A DNA stretch of 64,000 nucleotides, taken from NCBI RefSeq assembly GCF_013307435.2, contig NZ_CP102845.1:1116001-1180000 (forward strand), written 5' to 3'. The stretch comes from Microvirga terrae. GTDB taxonomy: Bacteria > Pseudomonadota > Alphaproteobacteria > Rhizobiales > Beijerinckiaceae. A program made the translations under genes and the position numbers. Below the pieces are notes generated by a model. That model saw only the letters and a list, made by a program, of their open reading frames with translations, had not been told where the DNA came from and made no database searches. Positions 1 through 10,141 of the stretch are shown piece after piece; the stretch's first letter is position 1, and every line of letters begins with the position of its first letter.

Positions 1-599
1 TCGCCCGCGTCCGCGCCGGAAGGCCGAATGCCCGGCGTGACGATGAGCCGGTCGGACCCGACGACGGCGCGTACGCGCTCGGCTTCCGTCGCCGCGCAGA
101 CGATGCCGTCGATGCCGAGATCGCGCGCCTGTCCGGCCCGGCGCGCGACGAGGTCGGCGGCCGGCACGGGGGCATAGCCCGCCTCGACGAGGTCGTTGTC
201 GTCGTAGGACGTGAGCACGGTCACGGCCAGGATCTTCAGGGACGACCCGGCCTTTCCGACGACCGCGGCCCGCATGGTCTGCGGATAGGCGTGGACGGTC
301 AGGAACGTGGCGCCGAGGCGCGCCACGGAACGGACGCCTTCCTCCACGGTGTTGCCGATGTCGTGGAGCTTGAGATCGAGGAAGACCTTCTTGCCCTGGC
401 CGATCAGCTCCTGGGCGAACGCGAATCCGCCCGCATAGGCGAGCTGGTAGCCGATCTTGTAGAAGGTGCCGGCCTCGCCGATGCGGTCGACGACGGCCCG
501 GGCCTCCTCCACGGACGGGAGGTCGAGGCCGATGATGAGCTTGTCGCGAATGTCTCCTGCGGGACCGGGATTCGTCGGAAGAGACATCGCGGCGCTCAT
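1..599 (-). CDS. pyrF: Orotidine 5'-phosphate decarboxylase, 3' end beyond the window
   Basis: Decarboxylates OMP to UMP, the last step of de novo pyrimidine synthesis, in the cytoplasm. I translated the reverse strand from the ATG at 599. The protein reads as a TIM-barrel OMPDC with the strand-1 motif IIGLDLPS and the catalytic DLKLHD box (Asp75, Lys77, Asp80) followed by IGNT. About 199 residues are visible, up to the phosphate-binding TPGIRPSG segment; the last 30-40 residues lie off the left edge. The start ATG overlaps the stop of the upstream methyltransferase gene as ATGA (599-596), which implies translational coupling. A second in-frame ATG four codons in is an alternative start. Confidence 0.93.
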   Translation of the reverse strand, partial: MSAAMSLPTNPGPAGDIRDKLIIGLDLPSVEEARAVVDRIGEAGTFYKIGYQLAYAGGFAFAQELIGQGKKVFLDLKLHDIGNTVEEGVRSVARLGATFLTVHAYPQTMRAAVVGKAGSSLKILAVTVLTSYDDNDLVEAGYAPVPAADLVARRAGQARDLGIDGIVCAATEAERVRAVVGSDRLIVTPGIRPSGADAG

Positions 600-1219
600 G
601 GATGGTTGACCTTGTTGTAGACCCAGACCCGAGCCGGGGGCAGGTTGCGCCAGATCCGGTTGGAGGCCCTGGACCGGTAATGCTGGGAGCGCGCCGGGAT
701 CGGCGGCACCACCGCGTAGGTGAACTGGATGAAGGGCGCGTTGGGATGCATCAGGCCCTGGGCGGTTTCCAGAAGCTCGAGGCGCTGGTCCATGGGCTTG
801 GTGAAGAGCGGCAGGCTCGACACGGTGGCGGCCGCCGGCTCCTTCAGGATGTCGCCCAGGGTTTCCTTGAGATCGTAGGCATCGCCCTGAATGATCGTCG
901 CCTTCGGGAAGCGGCGCTTCAGGAGCTGGCAGAACTCGGGATTGTACTCGATGAGGACGAGCCGCTCCTGGGCCACCCCGCGCCGGATCAGGGCGTCGGT
1001 CACGGGACCCGTGCCGGGGCCGAGCTCGATGACGGGGCCGGGGATGCGCGGATCGACGAAGGACGCCATGGTCCGCGCCAGGATCTTGCCGGAGGGCGTG
1101 ACCGCTCCCACGACGAGCGGCCTCTCGAGCCAGGACCTCAGGAAGCGGGCTTCGTCGGCGAAGCGATCCTTCTTGAGGGGAATTTTCCGGGCGGTGGGCC
1201 GTTGGAACGACTGGTGCAC
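596..1219 (-). CDS. pmtA: PmtA-like phospholipid N-methyltransferase (class I SAM-dependent)
   Basis: A 207-aa SAM methyltransferase with motif I as [12 protein letters not shown] and the acidic ribose-binding end of strand 2 as LIEYNPEF. This matches rhizobial PmtA proteins, which methylate phosphatidylethanolamine towards phosphatidylcholine. Family knowledge also places pmtA between dnaJ and pyrF in many Hyphomicrobiales, exactly as here. The start is GTG (1219-1217), with an AAGGGG-like site about ten bases upstream. The gene overlaps pyrF by four bases. Substrate assignment rests on family and context; a generic rRNA-adenine-dimethylase-like methyltransferase is the alternative. Confidence 0.75.
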   Translation of the reverse strand: MHQSFQRPTARKIPLKKDRFADEARFLRSWLERPLVVGAVTPSGKILARTMASFVDPRIPGPVIELGPGTGPVTDALIRRGVAQERLVLIEYNPEFCQLLKRRFPKATIIQGDAYDLKETLGDILKEPAAATVSSLPLFTKPMDQRLELLETAQGLMHPNAPFIQFTYAVVPPIPARSQHYRSRASNRIWRNLPPARVWVYNKVNHP

Positions 1220-1280
1220 TGAGAAGACCCCTTGCGCGGCGCATCACGCTGGCTGTTGAGAACCCCGAAGCCTCGGACCC

Positions 1281-1384
1281 GGAAGTGGAGGCCACTTTTT
1301 GGGATTCGTCCGATGCTTCTCATTTAACGTGCGCATCGTCTAGAGCGGAAAAACCGGATCGCCCTCTTCCGCACGATGCGTTGA
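1281..1384. repeat. Dispersed intergenic repeat, copy A (degenerate)
   Basis: This segment aligns along about 100 bases with 50779-50889. Both share an AAGTGG/CCACTTTT inverted core, the words GGGAT and TCCGATGCT, then a second stem built on GCGGAAA and TTCCGC ending in CGATGCG. This copy is the more diverged: its first stem is imperfect. It fills most of the gap between pmtA and dnaJ and may act as an mRNA 3'-end structure for dnaJ. Confidence 0.6.
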
Positions 1385-1401
1385 GGAAAACGACCGTCCA
1401 G

Positions 1402-2547
1402 TTAAGTTGATCCGCCCAAGCCATCGATAAACTCCCGGAAGCGCGAGAAAAATCCCGAACTCTCAGGATGATTTTCCTTGGAGCATTCCTGATCGAACTC
1501 CATCAGGAGCTCGCGCTGGCGCTTGGTGAGTTTCTGCGGGGTTTCCACAACAACCTGGATGTAGAGGTCGCCCACGTCCCGCGAGCGCAGCACCGGCATG
1601 CCTTTGCCCTTCAGGCGGAACTGCTTGCCGGTCTGGGTGCCCTCGGGCACCTTCACGAGCGCGTCGGCTCCGCTCAGCGTCGGCACGCTGAACTCGCCGC
1701 CCAGGGCCGCCGTCACCATGGAGATCGGCACCCGGCAGAACAGGTCCGCCCCGTCGCGCTGGTAGAACGGATGGGGCTTCAGGGACAGGAAGATGTAGAG
1801 GTCGCCCGCAGGCCCGCCGCGCAGGCCGGCCTCGCCTTCGCCCGCGAGCCGGATGCGCGTGCCGTCCTCGACGCCCGCCGGGATGTTGACCGAGAGCGTG
1901 CGCTCCCGGGTCACGCGGCCCGCGCCGCCGCACTGGGCGCAGGGATCGTCGATGACCTCGCCGCGCCCATGGCAGTTGGGGCAGGTGCGCTCGATGGAGA
2001 AGAACCCTTGCGTCGCCCGCACCCGGCCGGCGCCCCCGCAGGTCGGGCAGGCCTTGGGCTTGGAACCCGGCTTCGCGCCCGAGCCCGAGCAGGCCTCGCA
2101 GGTGATCGAGGTCGGGATCTTCAGTTCGGCGGTCTTGCCGTTGAAGGCCTCGTCGAGGGAGATCTCGAGGTTGTAGCGCATGTCGGCGCCGCGCTCGCGT
2201 CCGCCGGTGCTGCGCCCGCGCCCGCCGCGTCCGGCCTCGCCGAAGAAATTCTCGAAGATGTCCGACATGAAGTCGGAGAAGTCGCCGCCGAAGCCCGGCC
2301 CGCCGCCCGGCCCGCCGCCATTGGCGAAGGCCGCGTGGCCAAAGCGGTCGTAGGCCGCGCGCTTCTGGCCGTCGGACAGGGTCTGGTAGGCCTCGTTCAG
2401 TTCCTTGAACTTGACCTCGGCCTCGTGGTCGCCCGGGTTGCGGTCCGGGTGGTATTGCATCGCGAGCTTGCGGAAGGCGGATTTCATCTCCGCTTCCGTG
2501 GCGGTCTTCGCGACGCCGAGAACCTCGTAGTAATCGCGCTTGGACAT
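1402..2547 (-). CDS. dnaJ: Molecular chaperone DnaJ (Hsp40)
   Basis: Co-chaperone that stimulates DnaK ATPase and delivers unfolded clients. The 381-aa protein has the full type I layout: J domain at residues 1-70 with HPD at 33-35, a Gly/Phe-rich linker at about 75-110, and four CxxCxGxG zinc repeats with first cysteines near 150, 167, 189 and 203. The C-terminal substrate-binding domains follow. Length is normal for the family. The start ATG at 2547 has an AGGGG site ten bases upstream. It lies downstream of dnaK on the same strand, but a strong terminator (2706-2733) separates the two, so some independent transcription is likely. Confidence 0.97.
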   Translation of the reverse strand: MSKRDYYEVLGVAKTATEAEMKSAFRKLAMQYHPDRNPGDHEAEVKFKELNEAYQTLSDGQKRAAYDRFGHAAFANGGGPGGGPGFGGDFSDFMSDIFENFFGEAGRGGRGRSTGGRERGADMRYNLEISLDEAFNGKTAELKIPTSITCEACSGSGAKPGSKPKACPTCGGAGRVRATQGFFSIERTCPNCHGRGEVIDDPCAQCGGAGRVTRERTLSVNIPAGVEDGTRIRLAGEGEAGLRGGPAGDLYIFLSLKPHPFYQRDGADLFCRVPISMVTAALGGEFSVPTLSGADALVKVPEGTQTGKQFRLKGKGMPVLRSRDVGDLYIQVVVETPQKLTKRQRELLMEFDQECSKENHPESSGFFSRFREFIDGLGGST

Positions 2548-2705
2548 GTCAGGCGCCCCTGGGAGCGGTGGTCCGCTCGGTCATTCTGCCGGACCGTTTC
2601 GCCTGCGCTGCACAGGAAAAGGCTCCGGAAGCCTTTGCCAGCGCATCGTGCGGAGGAGTGGTCGTTCGATCGGTCATGGATGTTTTAAAGCTCGTTTCAT
2701 GAAAA

Positions 2706-2733
2706 CGGCACCCGGTCATGAAACCGGGTGCCG
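2706..2733 (-). terminator. Rho-independent terminator of dnaK
   Basis: A perfect 11-bp stem (CGGCACCCGGT paired with ACCGGGTGCCG) with a 6-base loop. On the minus strand it is followed by TTTTC. It begins 26 bases after the dnaK stop and would reduce read-through into dnaJ. Confidence 0.85.
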
Positions 2734-2758
2734 AATTCGTCAGAGTGCGGCCATCGTC

Positions 2759-4675
<1,917 letters not shown>

Positions 4676-4795
4676 GGCGGGATCCCTCACTTTCAAGCAG
4701 ACCGCCGAGCCCTGAAAGCAGCTCGGCCCATGGCTTACATGTTGATGACTGACTTGCCGGGGGCGGCTCAACCCGAGCCGTTCCCCATGCTGGCG

Positions 4796-4827
4796 CTGAT
4801 ATAAGAAGGGGTTTTCGACGCTGCAAG
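4796..4827 (-). promoter_or_regulatory. Sigma-32 (RpoH) heat-shock promoter of dnaK
   Basis: Reading the minus strand, CTTG (4827-4824) is followed after 18 bases by CTTATATCAG (4805-4796). This fits the alphaproteobacterial RpoH consensus CTTG-N17/18-CYTATNTNNG at every specified base. It predicts a leader of roughly 115 bases before the dnaK ATG. Confidence 0.8.
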
Positions 4828-5014
4828 ACAATCCTCGCGGCCAGATTGCCTCATTTCGTCGGAGCCCGCCCCTGTTGCATGGCTGCAATGGCGGAGCTTC
4901 CCGGCCCGGCGCCGGGTGAATCATGAGGCGGCTCCGGTTATGTCGTTACGGCAGGAACGGCGACGGCGGGGTCGTCTGCCCTATCTCTGCCTGACGACGA
5001 GGAGAGGAGCGATC

Positions 5015-5431
5015 ATGGACGCCTATTCCCTGAAGGGCGGCTGCCAGTGCGGCCAGGTGCGGTACGAACTGACCGGGGAGCCGCACCAGATCTATGTCTG
5101 CCATTGCCGGGAGTGCCAGAAGCAGTCGGCCTCGGCCTTCGGGATCTCGGTCACGGCCCGCAGCGCCGATGTCAGGCTCCTGTCGGGCCGGCTCGGCCAC
5201 TGGACCCGGGCGACCGACAGCGGCGGGACCCTGACCTGCTTCTTCTGCCCGGATTGCGGGTCGCGGGTCTGGCATGGGGACCGGGAGCGGGAGGACGAGA
5301 TCAGCATCAAGGGCGGCTCCCTCGACGACCCGGTCGATCTGACCGGCGCCGTCCACATCTGGACCTCGCGCAAGCTCAGGGGCGTGGTCATCCCCGAGGG
5401 CAGCCGGCAATTTCCAGGGGAGCCCGCGTAA
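5015..5431 (+). CDS. GFA/CENP-V family zinc protein
   Basis: A 138-aa protein of the glutathione-dependent formaldehyde-activating (GFA) superfamily. Zinc ligands are visible as CQC (10-12), the VCHCREC block (Cys29, Cys31, Cys34) and a later CPDCGS pair. The fold is clear but individual members rarely have proven substrates; glutathione adduct binding is the family expectation. The start at 5015 is set by the strong GGAGAGGAG site at 5001-5009. A longer reading frame starting near 4916 has no comparable ribosome site. Confidence 0.85.
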   Translation: MDAYSLKGGCQCGQVRYELTGEPHQIYVCHCRECQKQSASAFGISVTARSADVRLLSGRLGHWTRATDSGGTLTCFFCPDCGSRVWHGDREREDEISIKGGSLDDPVDLTGAVHIWTSRKLRGVVIPEGSRQFPGEPA

Positions 5432-5442
5432 CAGGCCTTCCG

Positions 5443-5473
5443 CGTCATGGCCGAGACAAGCCCGGCCATGACG
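5443..5473. repeat. REP-like palindrome, half unit
   Basis: A single hairpin of the GTCATGGCCG / CCCGGCCATGAC type. It equals the second arm of the two-hairpin repeat found eight more times in the window. It follows the GFA stop codon directly. Confidence 0.75.
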
Positions 5474-5615
5474 AACCAGGTGATGATGCAGTCAGAACGG
5501 TCCGATACCCCGATGGCCCCGACATCTCTGGTGCCTCGATTCCGTTCCTGGGGTAGGATGAGGTTTCCGTTGCGCTCAAATGAGCGCCGTCCACCTGCCT
5601 TCATGGAAGCGGCCC

Positions 5616-6002
5616 ATGTCGACCAGGCTTTCCCTTTGCGCGTTTCTTTTCCTGGTGGCCGGGACCCTTCCGGCCGGTTCCCACGACATCTACTCGCATT
5701 TGCTGGATTCCTGGGGCAACAGCTGCTGCAACGACCAGGATTGCCGGCCGGCGCCCTATCGGGTGACCCCGGCGGGCGTCCAGATGCTGGTCGACGGAGA
5801 GTGGGTCGAGGTGCCGGGCTACACGATCCAGTACCGGGCCCTGCTCGGCGACACCGGCCAGACCGGCGGGGGGCACTGGTGCGGGCGTGCCTACCAGAAG
5901 GTCGACAACAGCGTGTTCCACGTCACGCAATGCGCGGTGCTGCCGCCGAGCACCGCGGCTCTCCTGAGAACCCCGCCCGATCCTCGGCTTTCCCCGGAAT
6001 GA
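5616..6002 (+). CDS. Small secreted Cys-rich protein, function unknown
   Basis: 128 residues with an N-terminal signal peptide (hydrophobic core LSLCAFLFLVAGTLP, likely cleavage after PAGS). The mature part begins HDIYSHLLDSWGNSCC and carries further single cysteines in NDQDC, HWCGRAY and TQCAVLPP, which suggests periplasmic disulfides. I recall similar short exported proteins in Bradyrhizobium and Methylobacterium but know no function. The start at 5616 is preferred because GGAAG precedes it by seven bases and the signal peptide then has normal length. An upstream in-frame ATG at 5580 is possible. Confidence 0.75.
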   Translation: MSTRLSLCAFLFLVAGTLPAGSHDIYSHLLDSWGNSCCNDQDCRPAPYRVTPAGVQMLVDGEWVEVPGYTIQYRALLGDTGQTGGGHWCGRAYQKVDNSVFHVTQCAVLPPSTAALLRTPPDPRLSPE

Positions 6003-6014
6003 CGTTTATCTACA

Positions 6015-6102
6015 CGTCATCACCGGCCTCGTGCCGGTGATCCCGATCAGTGACGCACTGCGCTCTTCAGAACCGAGATGGCCGGGACAGGCCCGGCCAT
6101 GG
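6015..6102 (+). repeat. REP-like two-hairpin repeat
   Basis: First arm CGTCATCACCGGCC with its complement around GTGCCGGTGAT. Second arm GGCCGGGACA with GCCCGGCC, about 40 bases later. It lies between the secreted protein and the convergent AraC-MGMT gene. Confidence 0.85.
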
Positions 6103-6111
6103 CATCCAAAC

Positions 6112-7020
6112 CTAAGCCGTTTTCCCGCCGAGAGCCTGTCCCGCCTCCCAGCCCAGGATCGCCTGCTTGCGGGTCAGCCCCCAATGATAGCCGGTGAGGG
6201 CTCCGGAGCGGCCGAGCACCCGGTGGCAGGGGACCACGAAGGAAACCGGGTTCTTGCCCACCGCCGCGCCGACCGCCCGGCAGGCCGAGGGCCGGCCGAT
6301 ATGGCGGGCGATGTCGGAATAGGTGGTGGCCCGGTCGCGGGGAATGCGCAGGAGCGTCTGCCAGACTCGGACCTCGAAATCCGTCCCGATCAGCACCACC
6401 CGCAGGGGCTGCTCCGCCTGCCAATGCGACGGGCTGAAGATGCGTCGCGCCAGCGGCGCGGTGGCGGCCTCGTCCTCCAGGTAGGTGGCCCTGGGCCAGC
6501 GGCGGGTCAGGTCCGAGAGCGCCGCCTGCCGGTCGCCGTCGTCGACGAAGCCGAGGCCCGCCAGCCCCCGGTCGGTGGCGATCAGCACCGCCTCGCCGAA
6601 CGGCGAGGGGTGGAAGCCGTAGCGCATGGTCAGGCCCTGTCCGCCCGCCTTGTAGTCCCCCGGCGTCATGGCCTCGTGGGTCACGAAGAGGTCGTGCAGC
6701 CGGGCCGGTCCCGACAGGCCGACCTCGTAGGTGGCGTCGAGCACGCTCGCGGAATCGGCCAGCAGCGCCTTGGCGTTGTCGAGGGTCAGGGCCTGCAGGA
6801 AGGCCTTGGGGCTCAGGCCCGCCCAGCGCCGGAAGAGATGGTGCACATGGGTGGTCGAGAGCCCCACATGGTCGGCGATCGCCTCAAGAGAGGGCTGGTC
6901 GCGCCAGCGCTGCGAGATGAACGCGATGATCCGGCGCACCCGTTCGTAGTCGGAATGGGGCTCGTCCGGCACGGTGATCGCGCCGGGTTCGATGGTGATG
7001 TCGCGCAAGGTGTCGAGCAT
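6112..7020 (-). CDS. AraC-type HTH / O6-methylguanine-DNA methyltransferase fusion (Ada-like)
   Basis: Repairs O6-alkylguanine by transferring the alkyl group to its own Cys, and probably also regulates transcription. The N-terminal 110 residues form an AraC double HTH (SLEAIADHVGLS, HHLFRRWAGLSPKAFLQ). The C-terminal half is MGMT, with the active-site box VVPCHRVL (Cys265 in this numbering) and the GRPSACRAVGAAVG DNA-binding helix. The N-terminal zinc domain of E. coli Ada, which repairs phosphotriesters and switches Ada to an activator, is missing. I start at ATG 7020 because AGGA lies eight bases upstream. ATGs at 7029 and 7041 are in frame but poorly spaced. Confidence 0.9.
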   Translation of the reverse strand: MLDTLRDITIEPGAITVPDEPHSDYERVRRIIAFISQRWRDQPSLEAIADHVGLSTTHVHHLFRRWAGLSPKAFLQALTLDNAKALLADSASVLDATYEVGLSGPARLHDLFVTHEAMTPGDYKAGGQGLTMRYGFHPSPFGEAVLIATDRGLAGLGFVDDGDRQAALSDLTRRWPRATYLEDEAATAPLARRIFSPSHWQAEQPLRVVLIGTDFEVRVWQTLLRIPRDRATTYSDIARHIGRPSACRAVGAAVGKNPVSFVVPCHRVLGRSGALTGYHWGLTRKQAILGWEAGQALGGKTA

Positions 7021-7195
7021 GGCTGTCATCCTGATTGGCACTCATCCTAGCGGGCCGGGCAGGGGGGTGACACCCGTTTCCTGTGGCGCTCGCGCGCCTG
7101 TCCACGGGGGCCTTTGGAGCCGGAATCGCGCCGCGGGCGACCTTCCGCCCGTTATGGCACCCTCCGCCCGACCTGACACCCTCCTCGTCATCACC

Positions 7196-7275
7196 GGCCT
7201 TGTGCCGGTGATCCCGATCCGGTGAGGCGCGGCGCTCTTCCGATCGGGATGCCCGGGACAAGCCCGGCCATGACG
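7196..7275 (+). repeat. REP-like two-hairpin repeat
   Basis: Full copy: CGTCATCACCGGCC...GGTGATCCCGATC, a spacer, then ATCGGGATGCCCGGGACA...GGCCATGACG. The gap 7021-7365 otherwise shows only this repeat and the promoter at 7333. Confidence 0.9.
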
Positions 7276-7332
7276 GCGGAGGATGGGGTGAGCCGGTGTT
7301 CAGCTCGCTGGGATCATGTTCTCACTTTGTTC

Positions 7333-7361
7333 TTGACAGCGGGTGCAAGCTAAGCTATATC
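7333..7361 (+). promoter_or_regulatory. Strong sigma-70 promoter of the 6S-like RNA
   Basis: A perfect TTGACA (7333-7338), 17 bases, then TATATC (7356-7361). No translatable gene with a ribosome site follows, but a structured RNA does. Confidence 0.7.
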
Positions 7362-7364
7362 ATG

Positions 7365-7514
7365 GCGCAGATCGGTTCCTTCGAGGGGCGCGCTCGCGAG
7401 GCGTCGCAAGTGTGGGAGCCGGCACGGTCCTGCGACAGGCTTCGCACCCCTGGGCGCGCAGGAGGCCGACCTTGGGCTCCGTCCAGCTGGTCCGCCTGAA
7501 AAGAACCGTGCGCG
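7365..7514 (+). ncRNA. ssrS: Probable 6S RNA (RNA polymerase regulator)
   Basis: About 150 bases start just after a sigma-70 promoter and fold by hand into the 6S architecture. The closing stem is GCGCA plus CGGTTC (7365-7378) paired with GAACCG plus TGCGC (7503-7513), with a 3-base bulge. A large central internal loop follows (about 36 and 22 bases per side). The terminal arm is built from GGAGCC/GGCTCC, GGTC/GACC, CCTGCG/CGCAGG and CAGG/CCTG. A long hairpin with an open-promoter-like bubble is the hallmark of 6S. The usual zapA/ygfA neighbours are absent. It lacks the 4.5S tetraloop motif and RNase P or tmRNA signatures. Confidence 0.55.
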
Positions 7515-7585
7515 ACGAGCAGCTTGGCTCTCGCTTATCACCTCAGACATCGAGCCAGGCTGCCACTCGCGCCACCCTCGATCAT

Positions 7586-7621
7586 CCTGCAGGCTCGCAG
7601 CGCAAGCTGCGGGCCTGCAGG
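7586..7621. terminator. Long GNRA-capped hairpin downstream of the DUF2244 gene
   Basis: A 16-bp stem (one G-U pair) of CCTGCAGGCTCGCAGC with its complement, closed by the tetraloop GCAA. It lies 14 bases past the stop of the minus-strand gene at 7635 and also faces the RNA gene from the left. No T-run follows on either strand, so it is an mRNA-stabilising or factor-dependent end rather than a classical terminator. Confidence 0.45.
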
Positions 7622-7634
7622 TGCTGGAGTTGTC

Positions 7635-8144
7635 TCAATGGCCCCTTTTCACATCCGCCAGGGCCCGGCCGAGGGCCTCCGCCAGGGTCTCGCGTTCGGG
7701 CGGAGACAGGTCGCGGGCGATCTCGACCTGCCTGTTGCGGGAGGTCAGCGAAAGGTGCTGCATGCCGTATTCGTCGTCGACCTGTCGGTCGAGCCGGGTC
7801 CAAAGCGGGTTGAACTGCCAGTCCTTCACCTCGCCGCGAGGGCTTACCTTGCGGAACAGGAGGCGGATCGGCGTCAGCTCCAGGAGCTCGAACGCCTCGC
7901 CCTGGCGGTAGCTGACACGGAACGCGATGTAGAGGCCGAGGAAGTCGAGGCCGAAGAATCCGGCGACCGGCCAGAAGCCCATGATCACGAAGGGCAGGCT
8001 CGCCACCACCGAGACGAGGCAGACCAGCACCATGACGATCCTGAAACCCTGCGGGCTCAGGGACCGGTGCGGGCGGATCACGGCCGAAAACACCGGCTGC
8101 TCGAACCGGTCGATCCCGCCATCTGTCGCCTTGCCGCTGGTCAT
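7635..8144 (-). CDS. DUF2244 domain membrane protein
   Basis: 169 residues. Residues about 36-75 form two hydrophobic segments (IVMVLVCLVSVVASLPFVIM and the following GFFGLDFLGLYIAF), and the rest is a soluble beta-rich domain ending in DLSPPERETLAEALGRAL. This is the DUF2244 pattern, of unknown function, common in alphaproteobacteria. It is transcribed divergently from nth with 20 bases between the starts, a pairing I recall from other Hyphomicrobiales. Confidence 0.85.
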   Translation of the reverse strand: MTSGKATDGGIDRFEQPVFSAVIRPHRSLSPQGFRIVMVLVCLVSVVASLPFVIMGFWPVAGFFGLDFLGLYIAFRVSYRQGEAFELLELTPIRLLFRKVSPRGEVKDWQFNPLWTRLDRQVDDEYGMQHLSLTSRNRQVEIARDLSPPERETLAEALGRALADVKRGH

Positions 8145-8164
8145 GCCTCAAGTATAACGCAGAA

Positions 8165-8956
8165 ATGTCCGATCTGAAGCCTGCCCCCCGCCGCAGTTCC
8201 AAGGCGAAAGCCGAGCCCAAGGCCAAGCCCAAGGTCAAGCCCGGGGCCAAACCCAAGGCCCCGCCCGCCGTCCCGGCGAAGACAGTCGGCCGGGCCCTGA
8301 AGGCCAGCACCCCGAAGCCGGTCGACACGGCCACGATGGTCGAGATTTTCCGGCGCCTGCGTGCGGCCAATCCCGAGCCCAGGGGCGAACTCGATTACAC
8401 GAACCCTTACACGCTGCTCGTCGCTGTGGCGCTCTCCGCGCAGGCGACCGATGTCGGCGTCAACAAGGCGACCCGGAACCTGTTTCCCGTCGCCGACACG
8501 CCCCAGAGGATGCTCGATCTGGGCGAGGAGGGCTTGCGCGAGCACATCAGGACGCTGAACTTCTTCAACACCAAGGCGAAGAACGTGATCGCGGCGGCCC
8601 GGCGCCTCGCAGAGGAATTCGGCGGCGAGGTGCCCAATTCCGTCGAGATCCTGGAGACCCTGCCGGGGGTCGGGCGCAAGACCGCGAGCGTCGTGGTCAA
8701 CATCGCCTTCGGGGATCCGCGCGTGGCGGTGGACACGCACATCTTCCGGGTCACCAACCGGCTGCCGCTGGCGATCACCCGGACGCCGCTGGAAACGCAG
8801 GAGGCGCTCGAAGCCCTGATCCCGGACGAGTTCCGGCTTCACGCCCATCACTGGCTGATCCTGCACGGGCGCTACATCTGCAAGGCCCGCCGGCCCGAGT
8901 GCTGGCGCTGCCCGGTCAACGACCTGTGCCGCTACCCGGACAAGACGATTCCGTAG
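8165..8956 (+). CDS. nth: Endonuclease III (DNA glycosylase/AP lyase)
   Basis: Removes oxidised pyrimidines and cleaves abasic sites. 263 residues, with the HhH motif LPGVGRKTASVV, catalytic Lys172 and Asp190 (VAVDTHIF). The C-terminal iron-sulfur ligands are Cys239, Cys246, Cys249 and Cys255 in the C-x6-C-x2-C-x5-C spacing. Compared with E. coli Nth there is an N-terminal extension of about 50 residues that is almost all Lys, Pro and Ala (KAKPKVKPGAKPKAPP). It is a disordered basic tail that may bind DNA. Confidence 0.96.
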   Translation: MSDLKPAPRRSSKAKAEPKAKPKVKPGAKPKAPPAVPAKTVGRALKASTPKPVDTATMVEIFRRLRAANPEPRGELDYTNPYTLLVAVALSAQATDVGVNKATRNLFPVADTPQRMLDLGEEGLREHIRTLNFFNTKAKNVIAAARRLAEEFGGEVPNSVEILETLPGVGRKTASVVVNIAFGDPRVAVDTHIFRVTNRLPLAITRTPLETQEALEALIPDEFRLHAHHWLILHGRYICKARRPECWRCPVNDLCRYPDKTIP

Positions 8957-8978
8957 GGTCTGGCCTCCGAGCACTCGA

Positions 8979-9060
8979 CGTCGTCACCGGCCCCGTGCCG
9001 GTGATCCCGGCTGTTTGGGGCGTTGCGCTTTTCTGCATCGGGATGGCAGGAAGAATGTCA
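8979..9060 (+). repeat. REP-like repeat, decayed second arm
   Basis: The first hairpin (CGTCACCGG...CCGGTGA) is intact. The second arm has decayed to CGGGATGGCAGGAAGAATGTCA. It separates nth from the convergent Cys-rich gene. Confidence 0.7.
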
Positions 9061-9091
9061 GGAAGGGGCCCGGTCGATCCGTCGAAACCCG

Positions 9092-9340
9092 CTACCGCCG
9101 CAGGCAGCGCGGTGCGCCCCGGGTGCAGGCGATCCCCGGCGTCGAGCAGGCGAGTCCGCCTGGCGACCGGGAGCAGACCACGCAGCTGTCGGTCCATTCG
9201 ACGCAGGCGGGATCGGGTGGCCCGGCCTCGGCCGTCGGTGCCGGACCGGCGCTCGCCCCCGCGATGACCGCGAGGACCACCATCAGCAGGGCGGCCGCGA
9301 TGGAGAGCGTGATCGCCAGGGCCTCGTCGCGCACCGGCAT
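9092..9340 (-). CDS. Small membrane-anchored Cys-rich protein
   Basis: 82 residues: one N-terminal transmembrane or signal-anchor segment (LAITLSIAAALLMVVLAVIA), a Pro/Ala linker, then a compact tail with six cysteines (ACVEW, DSCVVCSR, LACSTPG, IACTRG, RCLRR). The tail probably faces the periplasm with disulfides. It starts three bases after the uppP stop, so it is co-transcribed with uppP. The repeated Cys spacing and tight coupling argue that it is real. Function unknown. Confidence 0.6.
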   Translation of the reverse strand: MPVRDEALAITLSIAAALLMVVLAVIAGASAGPAPTAEAGPPDPACVEWTDSCVVCSRSPGGLACSTPGIACTRGAPRCLRR

Positions 9341-9343
9341 CGC

Positions 9344-10141
9344 TCAGCCGTAGACGATCAGGCCGGCGAGGCCCGCCGCGCCCACGAGGATGCGCCAATA
9401 GGCGAAGGGCGTGAAGCCGTGCCGGGACACGTAGTCCAGGAGCAGCTTCACCACGAGGAGCGCCGCGATGAAGGCGGAGAGGAAGCCGGCCCCGATGATC
9501 GCCACGTCGTTCGCGGAGAGGAACTTGTAGTTCTTCAGGAGATCGTACGCGAACGCCCCGGCCATGGTCGGCATGGCGAGGAAGAACGAGAATTCCGCGG
9601 CCGCGCGCTTCGAGGCGCCCATCAGCATGGCGCCCACGATGGTCGCGCCGGACCGCGAGACGCCCGGCACCATGGCGGCGCACTGGATGAGGCCGATCTT
9701 GAAATACATCGAAATCGGAAAGCGGGTCGCGTCGGTCTTGGTCGCTTCGAGCGGCAGGCGGTCGATGCCGAGAAGCACGAAGCCGCCGATGATCAGGGTC
9801 GTGCACACGATCCAGGGATCGAAGAGCACCTCCTTGATGAAGCCGTGCAGCGCCGCGCCGATCACGGCCGCCGGCAGGAAGGCCACGAGCACGCCGACGA
9901 CGAAGTGGCGCGCCATCGGGTCATACGGCAGGGCCCGGGCGATGGACCAGAGCTTGTTGAAGTAGACGGACAGGATCGCCAGGATCGCGCCGAGCTGGAT
10001 CAGGACTTCGAAGGTCTTGCCCGTCGACTCGAAGCCGAGGAAGTGGCCGACGAGGAGAAGATGACCCGTGGAGGAGACCGGAAGAAATTCCGTCAGCCCC
10101 TCGATGAGGCCGAGAAAGAGCGCCTCGATGATTTGCGACAT
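9344..10141 (-). CDS. uppP: Undecaprenyl-diphosphatase UppP (BacA)
   Basis: Integral membrane phosphatase that recycles undecaprenyl pyrophosphate for peptidoglycan and polysaccharide synthesis. 265 residues from the ATG at 10141, with the catalytic [14 protein letters not shown] (residues 14-27) and the second signature [14 protein letters not shown], among about seven hydrophobic segments. An upstream in-frame ATG at 10213 would add 24 residues with no hydrophobic character, so I reject it. Confidence 0.96.
   Translation of the reverse strand: MSQIIEALFLGLIEGLTEFLPVSSTGHLLLVGHFLGFESTGKTFEVLIQLGAILAILSVYFNKLWSIARALPYDPMARHFVVGVLVAFLPAAVIGAALHGFIKEVLFDPWIVCTTLIIGGFVLLGIDRLPLEATKTDATRFPISMYFKIGLIQCAAMVPGVSRSGATIVGAMLMGASKRAAAEFSFFLAMPTMAGAFAYDLLKNYKFLSANDVAIIGAGFLSAFIAALLVVKLLLDYVSRHGFTPFAYWRILVGAAGLAGLIVYG

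Noticed and set aside
7365..7514. 4.5S (SRP) RNA, RNase P RNA or tmRNA as identity of the structured RNA
   Set aside because: The SRP tetraloop motif, the RNase P core and the tmRNA tag frame are all absent. The pairing scheme suits 6S better.
8165..8290. Short tandem KPK/AKP-type repeats as a DNA repeat
   Set aside because: They encode the basic disordered N-terminal tail of Nth and are explained by protein composition.
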